Shown here: piece after piece, positions 16,144 through 22,839 of the stretch | How the letters are laid out: each line of letters begins with the position of its first letter | Position numbering within the stretch: position 1 is the first letter of the stretch | NCBI GenBank assembly: GCA_020718085.1 | Contig: DYDB01000009.1 | Span: forward strand, 1-46,394 | DNA from: Micavibrio sp. | Lineage (GTDB): Bacteria; Patescibacteriota; Minisyncoccia; Moranbacterales; GCA-2747515 | Length of the DNA stretch: 46,394 nt | Reading direction: 5' to 3' | Notes under the pieces: generated by a model | Told to the model about the DNA's origin: nothing | Seen by the model: the letters and a program-made list of their open reading frames with translations, nothing else | Databases searched by the model: none | Translations under genes and position numbers: made by a program

Positions 16144-17031
16144 TCACACGTACGGGAGACACAATGTCACTATTGTACCTTCCCCCAGTTTACTGGCAAT
16201 GTGGAATTGTCCTTTCATGTTCTTTTCGATAGTCTGCTTAGCATGAGCCAAGCTGATGCCACTACCAGAAAATATTTTCTTTTCATTGAAAATATCTTCA
16301 AGAATATGCGACGCCATGCCAATTCCGTTATCCTTGATCTCCACACTGAACAAACTATTTGAAAGAATTTCTGTACGAACTTTCAAAGATGGGCAGGATT
16401 TTTCCTCATATATTTTTTCAGCAATCGCACGATAAGCGTTGCGAAATATATTGAGAAGGATCTTGACCAATATGTCTTCGTGTTGATGTACCATACGCAC
16501 AGGGTGTGCATTGATGTATGGATCACAACCGATGGTTGGTGATGATCGACATAAGTTTAATGCAGTGATTATGATATCTTCAATCCTACTATTGATATTT
16601 GCATCAATCTTACCATCTTTCTTTAGAGCGGATGAGATTTTTCTGCAAATTTTTGCAACAACGATCCGCGATGACTGTGCTGTATCAAAAAGCATGTGTG
16701 CCGATTCTTTTGCGCTTTCTTTTCTTCCCAGCATCCATTCCTGCTTGGTCAAATAGGCATTACCGATCACAACTGTCAATTTGTTTCGTAGTTCACATAT
16801 CAGATCTATGATAGATAATTTTTCATCCGATATACCTATGCCAACTTTTTTTGTCAGTTCCATGATAAAGTCACACAATCCGAACAATACTTGATCTGAT
16901 GCAACACTTCCTTGCACAAGTCCATATATCCGCTCCGAATGTCCACAAATAGCAGTGCTTCTCCGTGTCAAAAGACCAAAATTTGGACTTTCTTTTGCAA
17001 ATCCAACCAATCTATTGATCGCGCTTTCCAT
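16144..17031 (-). CDS. Histidine-kinase-like ATPase lacking the H-box histidine
   Basis: The start at 17031 is set by AGGGAG six bases upstream; an upstream ATG (17196) would add a hydrophobic segment but has no ribosome site. The 295-residue soluble product has a helical dimerisation-like region where the H-box should read HELRNPL but reads ICELRNKLTVV, with Cys79 in the histidine position. It then has a full HATPase_c domain: N-box NIFRNAYRAI, G1 box DNGIGMA and G2 box SGSGISLAHAKQ. ATP binding looks intact while autophosphorylation on His is not expected. It is divergent from the response regulator at 17471, and the sigma-factor gene lies downstream. It could be a pseudokinase, a phosphatase or anti-sigma-like switch, or it may use another acceptor. 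Confidence 0.8.
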   Translation of the reverse strand: MESAINRLVGFAKESPNFGLLTRRSTAICGHSERIYGLVQGSVASDQVLFGLCDFIMELTKKVGIGISDEKLSIIDLICELRNKLTVVIGNAYLTKQEWMLGRKESAKESAHMLFDTAQSSRIVVAKICRKISSALKKDGKIDANINSRIEDIIITALNLCRSSPTIGCDPYINAHPVRMVHQHEDILVKILLNIFRNAYRAIAEKIYEEKSCPSLKVRTEILSNSLFSVEIKDNGIGMASHILEDIFNEKKIFSGSGISLAHAKQTIEKNMKGQFHIASKLGEGTIVTLCLPYV

Positions 17032-17346
17032 ATCAGTCTCCCTGTTTATATGCGTAAATACTATGTATTTATTAAATAACCTTCCAAAACTGAAAAAGTA
17101 TTCTAGCATACCAACATAAAAAAATGCGAAAATAAACATTAACTGAAAATAAAATGTGTCCATGACCATCAAAGCTCTTAAATACACACAATTCATTTTG
17201 AAACATCATTTTTGTACGAAAATATTTTTTCATTTAGGGATCGCACATACTACTTTCATACATATTTTACGTTACCCCCTTTCAAAAACGTGCATTTTCT
17301 ATCAATTTGTTGTATGATTCCCATAATAAATGGATTGGGATCAGAT

Positions 17347-17367
17347 TTGCGACATACATTGTCGCAA
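17347..17367. promoter_or_regulatory. Inverted repeat in the divergent sensor/regulator gap
   Basis: TTGCGACA (17347-17354) and TGTCGCAA (17360-17367) form an 8-bp inverted repeat with a 5-base loop. It lies 44 bp upstream of the response-regulator -35 box and is a candidate operator. Confidence 0.4.
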
Positions 17368-17410
17368 TGACATGTTTTCAGTCCATTTTTATATTATGTC
17401 ACATATGTTA

Positions 17411-17439
17411 TTGACAATAATATTAAAATATGCTATAAT
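17411..17439 (+). promoter_or_regulatory. Consensus extended sigma-70 promoter for the response regulator
   Basis: TTGACA (17411-17416), 17-bp spacer, TATAAT (17434-17439) preceded by TGC. All twelve hexamer bases match. The leader is about 25 nt with no Shine-Dalgarno site. Confidence 0.85.
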
Positions 17440-17470
17440 TGCAGGTTATATTAAATATTGACGCTCTCCC

Positions 17471-18136
17471 ATGAAATTACTTCTTGTAGAGGATGAAAAA
17501 GATATTTCCACATTTGTCAAAAAGGGTCTTGAATCAGAGCTTTTTAGTGTTGATATTGCCAATGATGGCTTACGTGGTGAAAGCATGGCGCGCATGAATG
17601 ACTACGACATTGTTATCCTAGATCAAAATCTGCCTCATAAAAATGGTATTGATATTTGTCAGTCACTTCGCGAAACAGGAAGAAATGTTCCGATCATTAT
17701 GCTTACTGCTGAGAAAGAAATCGAAAAAAAAGTACAAGCACTGACAATTGGCGCAAATGATTATATGACCAAGCCTTTTGCAATCGAAGAGTTGATCGCA
17801 CGCATTCGTGTACTCCTGCGCGATAATCCACAGCAGACAACGAGCACAATCCTAACATATAAAGATATCACGATTGACCTCGACAAATTTACAGCAACGC
17901 GCGATAGCTGTCCGTTGAACCTAAGAAAAAAGGAACTTGCGCTTTTGGAATATTTTATGCGTAATCCAGATGCAATCCTTACCCGCAGCATGATCTTGGA
18001 ACATGTATGGGATACAAATGCAGATCCGTTCACAAATACCGTTGAAGTACACATTCGCAACCTGCGACAAAAACTCAATGAAAATTCAAAAGAAAAATTA
18101 ATTGAAACAATCCGCGGTATTGGATATCGCCTGTAA
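17471..18136 (+). CDS. OmpR/PhoB-type response regulator
   Basis: 221 residues: a receiver domain with acidic pocket Glu7/Asp8, phospho-acceptor Asp51 (VILDQNLP), Thr79 and Lys101 (MTKPF), followed by a winged-helix DNA-binding domain (about 125-221; LRKKELALLEYFMRNPDAILTRSMILEHVWD ... VEVHIRNLRQKL). It binds DNA as a phosphorylation-controlled dimer. Its likely cognate kinase is encoded convergently at 18150-19724 rather than in the same operon. The H-box-less ATPase gene is divergent upstream. Confidence 0.95.
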   Translation: MKLLLVEDEKDISTFVKKGLESELFSVDIANDGLRGESMARMNDYDIVILDQNLPHKNGIDICQSLRETGRNVPIIMLTAEKEIEKKVQALTIGANDYMTKPFAIEELIARIRVLLRDNPQQTTSTILTYKDITIDLDKFTATRDSCPLNLRKKELALLEYFMRNPDAILTRSMILEHVWDTNADPFTNTVEVHIRNLRQKLNENSKEKLIETIRGIGYRL

Positions 18137-18143
18137 AGAGAAC

Positions 18144-18167
18144 AGCACCTTAAGATAGGTGCTTTTT
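18144..18167 (+). terminator. Terminator of the response regulator, overlapping the kinase stop
   Basis: AGCACCT (18144-18150) / AGGTGCT (18157-18163) plus T5. The stem contains the last codons and stop of the convergent kinase gene. Confidence 0.8.
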
Positions 18168-19724
18168 CTTATGTTTATATAATGGGATCTGCACGAAAAA
18201 TGTTGCACCGGGACCCCTTGTATTTGCATGTGCAAAAATATGCCCGCGATGCGCTTCGATGATCTTTTTACCCAGATACAAACCAAGTCCTACGCCACTC
18301 TTTTTCATTTCGCGGGCGCGTTCTCCGCGCGCAAATTTTTCAAAAAGACGTTTTTGTTCATCTTGCGTGATACCAATACCTGAATCTTTGATCGATATGA
18401 CCACGTAATTTTCTTCATGAGCTGTCTGAATGAGAATATCTCCCGTATTTGTATATTTGATCGCATTATCGATAATGTTCGACAATGTTTCACGCATCTT
18501 ATTGTAATCCATGCGCACAGATGGCAGATGAACACTTTTTTTAATTTTCAGTACAAGTCCCCGATTTTTTGCTGCAATACGAAATGAATCCCCCAACTCG
18601 TCAATTAGCTCATTAACATTTTCCTCTTTAAAGTCAAATGCCATTTTGCCTGACTCGATCTGCGATACGCTCAACATTTCCTCCACCAAGAGAATCAATC
18701 GTTCATTGGCTGTTTCCATGATATCAAGAGGCTCCTCGAAATTCTCCGGCAGCTTTCCATAGGAACCATTCTTCATCACACCGATAAAGCCTTTCATGGT
18801 AGTAAGTGGCGTGCGTAATTGATGCGATGCCATAGAAATGAATTCGGATTTTGTCTGATCCAATTTGCGCAATTGCGAATTTGCCACTTCCAACTCTTCT
18901 TTTCTTTTTACTTCTTTTTTTATGGCAAGGATCAAAATTGCGCCCAAAACAACGATAAAAAATAATAGGGTGAATTTCAAAATATAATCAAGCGAGGATT
19001 CCGAGTGAAGTAATTGGGTCACATTGATCGTAATAATGATCAATATCAACAATTGTGCCAATACCAACTTTGCGCTCAAAAAATTATGCTTATAAATTGC
19101 AATGCATGTAAAGACAATAAAAAATATTGAACTGACACTATCAAGATTCGTCAATGTAAAAATGCCAAATGCCGGCAATACACCACTGACAACGAGTGAT
19201 ATGCTCAAAAATAACCCCATGCCCAAAAAGATCAAGAAGTTCTTGTGACGCACTTTACCTCTCGCGCTCTTATAGAATAGGAACATTCTGATTGTGGCAA
19301 ACAACCCACCAAGAATTAAATAGACCAAAAAAAGCGGAAATAACATTCCCTCAACAATAACGATACCCGTCACAGTGATCTCTTGCACTTCCGCAATGAT
19401 CAACTGTGTGAATAATGCCATATATGCAACACTTCCTGCATACACATAAATAATCATTTGCTTCCACCATGCATTACTCTTCTCAAAATAAATATATGTC
19501 CACGAAAGAATGGAACCGATCATGAGCGTACCAAAAGCATATGCCGGTTGTGGAAAATATAAGTTATATGTATAGTAGATCAAAAAGTTGAACAATATCC
19601 ATATGCTTGCAATAAAACAAAAAAAGGCAAAGGATAGATTCTTTGTGTTCAACGGATTTCCAATCAAAACAAAAAATCCCACAAGGAAACTGAGTACACA
19701 CGCAACTAAAATAATATAGATCAT
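18150..19724 (-). CDS. Multi-TM membrane histidine kinase
   Basis: 524 residues. The N-terminal half has about eight hydrophobic segments (1-20, 33-52, 62-80, 92-110, 120-148, 165-185, 197-215, 222-268), similar to the 7TM-type sensor regions. A short coiled coil follows, then HisKA with the H-box SMASHQLRTPL (His301), N-box NIIDNAIKYTN, G1 DSGIGIT, F-box FEKFARG and G2 GVGLGLYLGKKIIEAHRG. All catalytic boxes are intact. Convergent with the OmpR-type regulator, its probable partner. There is no periplasmic sensor domain, so the signal may be sensed within the membrane. Confidence 0.93.
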   Translation of the reverse strand: MIYIILVACVLSFLVGFFVLIGNPLNTKNLSFAFFCFIASIWILFNFLIYYTYNLYFPQPAYAFGTLMIGSILSWTYIYFEKSNAWWKQMIIYVYAGSVAYMALFTQLIIAEVQEITVTGIVIVEGMLFPLFLVYLILGGLFATIRMFLFYKSARGKVRHKNFLIFLGMGLFLSISLVVSGVLPAFGIFTLTNLDSVSSIFFIVFTCIAIYKHNFLSAKLVLAQLLILIIITINVTQLLHSESSLDYILKFTLLFFIVVLGAILILAIKKEVKRKEELEVANSQLRKLDQTKSEFISMASHQLRTPLTTMKGFIGVMKNGSYGKLPENFEEPLDIMETANERLILLVEEMLSVSQIESGKMAFDFKEENVNELIDELGDSFRIAAKNRGLVLKIKKSVHLPSVRMDYNKMRETLSNIIDNAIKYTNTGDILIQTAHEENYVVISIKDSGIGITQDEQKRLFEKFARGERAREMKKSGVGLGLYLGKKIIEAHRGHIFAHANTRGPGATFFVQIPLYKHKKKHLS

Positions 19725-19775
19725 AAAAAAACAACGTAAATTCCTGATATATTATATCATATAAATTTACGTTGT
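19725..19775 (-). terminator. Terminator of the PLP-enzyme gene
   Basis: The 12-bp stem ACAACGTAAATT (19731-19742) / AATTTACGTTGT (19764-19775) runs on the minus strand into a T7 tract just before the kinase ATG. The AT-rich loop contains a TATAAT on the minus strand that could start kinase transcription. Confidence 0.7.
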
Positions 19776-19798
19776 GTTTAAAAACTACCACAAAACGA

Positions 19799-21073
19799 TC
19801 ATGTTGCTTTATGATAAACCTCATCTCGTACCTTTTTCAAAGTACACAAAAACCGATCCACATGATCTTCTGTGTGAAGGGCTGTAAGAATAGTACGTAA
19901 AATCGCTTTTCCTTTCTCAATTGCCGGCCAATACACATCTCCGACGGATATACCCTTCGCTAAAAGAAGCGAATGCATTAAGTGACATAATTCGTCACCA
20001 ACTTGTATCGGTATAATATGCGTATTAGCGTTCAAAGTATTGAATCCTTCATTTTTCAATTCAATAAGTGTACGTGAGGATAAACGATGCAAATTTCGCC
20101 TCAATTCCTCACTTTGCGGACTTCGTATTAAACCGACAACATCATGTGCGGTCGCAGCAATATATGGCGGAAGTCCTGCTGCAAAGATATAAGCCTCCAT
20201 TGCCTTTCTCGCAAAGTTCGCGATTTCCGGATTTGGAAATATTATATAACCACCTAACCCACATGCAAATACTTTGCTCAATGTACCAACTTCAATAAAG
20301 ATTGACCGGTCAAGATCTTCCAAGCCATCCACATGAAGAAGTCCTCGCCCTTCATGACCATATACCCCATCGTCATGAGCTGTATCCAGCAAGATCTCTG
20401 CAAAATATTTTTTTGCAAGATCATGAATAATACGCACATTAATTGCATCACCATGCATGGAAAATACAGTATCAGTAACAATGAGCCTATCTGCATCAAC
20501 GTGTGCATATCGCACAAATTTTTCTTCGAGATCCGCATAGTCCAAGTGACGATATGTAACCGTTTTCACCTTCTGACTGGGTCCTAATTCACCTTTTCTG
20601 AATGGCAGGAGTGGTCTCTGAAGCGAAATATGCGTATATTCATCAATGAAAACAATGATCGGCAGACGTTTCCTGAAGACATTATCACCAAGAATCATCA
20701 AATTTTGACCGATCATAAATTCAATTACGCTTTTTGCCGCAAGATATCCAGAGTTCAACATGAGACATGAACCTCGTGGAAATCCCTTAAAATCCGCAAT
20801 TGCGTCTTCACACTCACGCACTGCATTGGTTTGCAAGATAAGTGGTGAACACGCCAATCCTGATCCGAGATCATTCAAATAACTCTGCATGATCCGCGGA
20901 ACACCGAGGTCTCCAAGGTATTGCAACGTATTGAAAGAAAGAACATCATTATGCTGTTGCACCACGATTTGTGGTCCCAATGGTGTACTGACGGCAGTTG
21001 TAATATTGCGATACCCATCCGTTCCTTCATTTTCACGTTGGAAATTGATAATTTTTTGAAAAAACTGACTCAT
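19799..21073 (-). CDS. Alpha-oxoamine synthase family PLP-dependent acyltransferase
   Basis: 424 residues of fold type I PLP enzyme. The family condenses an amino acid with an acyl thioester (8-amino-7-oxononanoate synthase, 2-amino-3-ketobutyrate ligase, serine palmitoyltransferase, 5-aminolevulinate synthase). Diagnostic segments: DEYTHIS (His148, PLP stacking), TDTVFSMHGD, LLDTAHDDGVYGHEGRG (Asp230/His233), GTLSKVFACGLGGY with probable Schiff-base Lys267, and a C-terminal IPIQVGDE segment. Deviations from the consensus (DTAH for DEAH, SKVFA for GKAFG) set it apart from BioF and Kbl. A strong SD (GGGAGGGG) lies 5 nt upstream. No biotin or heme genes are nearby, so a sphingolipid-like or ketone-forming role is possible. 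The substrate cannot be assigned. Confidence 0.85.
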   Translation of the reverse strand: MSQFFQKIINFQRENEGTDGYRNITTAVSTPLGPQIVVQQHNDVLSFNTLQYLGDLGVPRIMQSYLNDLGSGLACSPLILQTNAVRECEDAIADFKGFPRGSCLMLNSGYLAAKSVIEFMIGQNLMILGDNVFRKRLPIIVFIDEYTHISLQRPLLPFRKGELGPSQKVKTVTYRHLDYADLEEKFVRYAHVDADRLIVTDTVFSMHGDAINVRIIHDLAKKYFAEILLDTAHDDGVYGHEGRGLLHVDGLEDLDRSIFIEVGTLSKVFACGLGGYIIFPNPEIANFARKAMEAYIFAAGLPPYIAATAHDVVGLIRSPQSEELRRNLHRLSSRTLIELKNEGFNTLNANTHIIPIQVGDELCHLMHSLLLAKGISVGDVYWPAIEKGKAILRTILTALHTEDHVDRFLCTLKKVRDEVYHKAT

Positions 21074-21263
21074 TTTTCCCCTCCCTTTTTACAAGAATTA
21101 TTATTCCGATACATTACGACACTTTACTTTACACAGACTGTTTGTGTGAATAGATTTTTACATGATTTTTCTCCATGATTTTATTTTTGGTTTTCTATTT
21201 CTTTTGCAAGGAACTATTTAGCATATTAACATGAAAGAATTGATCATCCAATAAAATAAAAAT

Positions 21264-21292
21264 TTGCGTAAATCATACAAAATTACTACTAT
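21264..21292 (+). promoter_or_regulatory. Promoter of tsaD, nearly leaderless
   Basis: TTGCGT (21264-21269), 17-bp spacer, TACTAT (21287-21292). Transcription would begin within a few bases of the ATG at 21301, consistent with the missing Shine-Dalgarno site. Confidence 0.35.
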
Positions 21293-21300
21293 ACACATAT

Positions 21301-22416
21301 ATGACAATCTCAAAAACTTCATTCAACATTCTCGCTATTGAAACATCTTGCGATGAAACAGCTGCCAGTGTCATTTCTATCGAAAATGCTCATTTATGTG
21401 TTCGATCGAACATTATATCCTCACAGATATCTCTTCATGCGAAGTGGGGCGGTGTTGTACCAAACCTCGCGGCACGCGAACACACGAAAAATATCATTCC
21501 TGTCGTTTCGCAGTCACTCACACAAGCACAGCTCACAAAAACTGAGATCGACCTCATTGCCGTCACTCATTGCCCCGGATTGATCCCGGCTCTTCTTTCT
21601 GGTGTAAGTTGCGCAAAAACACTTGCTTATGCTTGGGAAAAACCCCTGATCGGTATTCATCACATTGAAGGACATATTTACGCGAATTGGATCAACCATG
21701 CCAAAAAGATCGCATTTCCAGCACTTGCCCTTATTGTTTCTGGTGGACACACACAGTTGATACACATGTCAGATCATAATGCTTATACCATCATCGGTGA
21801 AACGCAAGATGATGCAGTTGGTGAGGCATTTGATAAAGTCGCACGCATTCTTGGACTAGGCTATCCTGGCGGACCTGCCGTATCACAGCGCGCACAACAT
21901 TTTTCAGATAGTAATACCCCAAATAACATCACTCTACCGGAACCAATGCTCCATAGCGGAAATTATCATTTTTCTTTTTCCGGTATCAAAACAGCTGTGT
22001 TGTATCTTGTAAAGGAATTTCGAAAAGAAAATCTTCTCTCAGAAAAAGACCCGCTTCCACAGGATTTTGTAGATCGTGTAGCACACGCATTTCAAACCGC
22101 AACGGTCAACGTGCTCGTCACAAAAACACTTCGAGCAGCTAAAGAATATGCTGCATCAACAATTCTTCTTGCTGGCGGCGTCAGTGCCAATACACAACTA
22201 CGAACAGTTCTCGCAACACACACAGAAAGAGATTTGCCACATGTATTTTTTACAGCGCCAGAGACTATCTACTGCGTAGATAATGCAGCAATGATCGGAG
22301 TAGCAGCTTATTATCGCTATCGTCATCTATCTGAAGAATCAAGAAGAGCTCTTAATTTGAACTGGCGGAACCTTTATGCACAAGCACACTGTTCACTAAT
22401 CTTGTCAAAAAAATAG
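21301..22416 (+). CDS. tsaD: tRNA threonylcarbamoyladenosine transferase TsaD
   Basis: TsaD transfers threonylcarbamoyl to A37 of ANN-decoding tRNAs. The 371 residues have the ASKHA fold with IETSCDETAASV at the N-terminus, the metal-binding HHIEGH motif (near 115-125), LIVSGGHTQLI, GEAFDKVARILGLGYPGGP, FSFSGIKTAVL and LLAGGVSANTQLR. Length and motifs are complete. The partners TsaB, TsaE and TsaC are not in the window. Confidence 0.97.
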   Translation: MTISKTSFNILAIETSCDETAASVISIENAHLCVRSNIISSQISLHAKWGGVVPNLAAREHTKNIIPVVSQSLTQAQLTKTEIDLIAVTHCPGLIPALLSGVSCAKTLAYAWEKPLIGIHHIEGHIYANWINHAKKIAFPALALIVSGGHTQLIHMSDHNAYTIIGETQDDAVGEAFDKVARILGLGYPGGPAVSQRAQHFSDSNTPNNITLPEPMLHSGNYHFSFSGIKTAVLYLVKEFRKENLLSEKDPLPQDFVDRVAHAFQTATVNVLVTKTLRAAKEYAASTILLAGGVSANTQLRTVLATHTERDLPHVFFTAPETIYCVDNAAMIGVAAYYRYRHLSEESRRALNLNWRNLYAQAHCSLILSKK

Positions 22417-22431
22417 TTATTATTGTATAAT
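22402..22431 (+). promoter_or_regulatory. Promoter of the Cys-rich small protein gene
   Basis: TTGTCA (22402-22407), 18-bp spacer, TATAAT (22426-22431). The -35 lies inside the last codons of tsaD. The leader is about 70 nt. Confidence 0.55.
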
Positions 22432-22507
22432 GCATATATTAGTTCCTTTGTAAAATAAAAAGCAAAAATTTGATTTCGATCTATCCATTTCAACAAGGGG
22501 GTAAAAA

Positions 22508-22750
22508 ATGAAGACCTTTCATCATGTATGCTCTATCTGCAATAGCGTTTTTGGTTTTACCGATGCAAACGGTGTTTTTCGCGCTTGCGTACCATGTCAC
22601 GCATCAATCCTTGATGAATTACTTGTTGATTCGCTGGCATCGCATGGATATTGCTCAGAAGCTTGTAACGAGATGCATTTTGCAAAACTTCTGGCACGCT
22701 CTGAGCGCTCACATCAAATCGCGACACAAAGTGTCGTCTCTGCTTTCTAA
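22508..22750 (+). CDS. Small Cys-rich (zinc-ribbon-like) protein
   Basis: 80 residues with two CxxC pairs (Cys8/Cys11 and Cys27/Cys30) separated by 16 residues, as in a treble-clef or zinc ribbon, plus a YCSEAC pair (Cys49/Cys53). The rest is helical (ILDELLVDSLASHG; HFAKLLARSERSH). There is a G-rich ribosome site (22497-22501) 6 nt before the ATG, its own promoter and its own terminator, so it is a monocistronic, probably well-expressed gene. Zinc binding is likely; function is unknown. Confidence 0.75.
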   Translation: MKTFHHVCSICNSVFGFTDANGVFRACVPCHASILDELLVDSLASHGYCSEACNEMHFAKLLARSERSHQIATQSVVSAF

Positions 22751-22778
22751 ACAGCACTTCTTTCAGAGGTGCTGTTTT
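22750..22778 (+). terminator. Terminator of the Cys-rich protein gene
   Basis: AACAGCAC (22750-22757) / GTGCTGTT (22769-22776) followed by TTTTCCTT. Confidence 0.8.
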
Positions 22779-22780
22779 CC

Positions 22781-22809
22781 TTGAAAAACCCACGCATTGC
22801 TGATATGCT
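22781..22809 (+). promoter_or_regulatory. Promoter of valS
   Basis: TTGAAA (22781-22786), 17-bp spacer ending TGA, then TATGCT (22804-22809), an extended -10 arrangement about 30 bp before the ATG. Confidence 0.45.
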
Positions 22810-22839
22810 GAAATTATATATTGTCATATACGAACCTTT

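Noticed and set aside
17032-17196. N-terminal extension of the H-box-less ATPase with a hydrophobic segment
   Set aside because: No ribosome site at 17196, while AGGGAG is well placed for the ATG at 17031. A membrane-bound longer form cannot be fully excluded.
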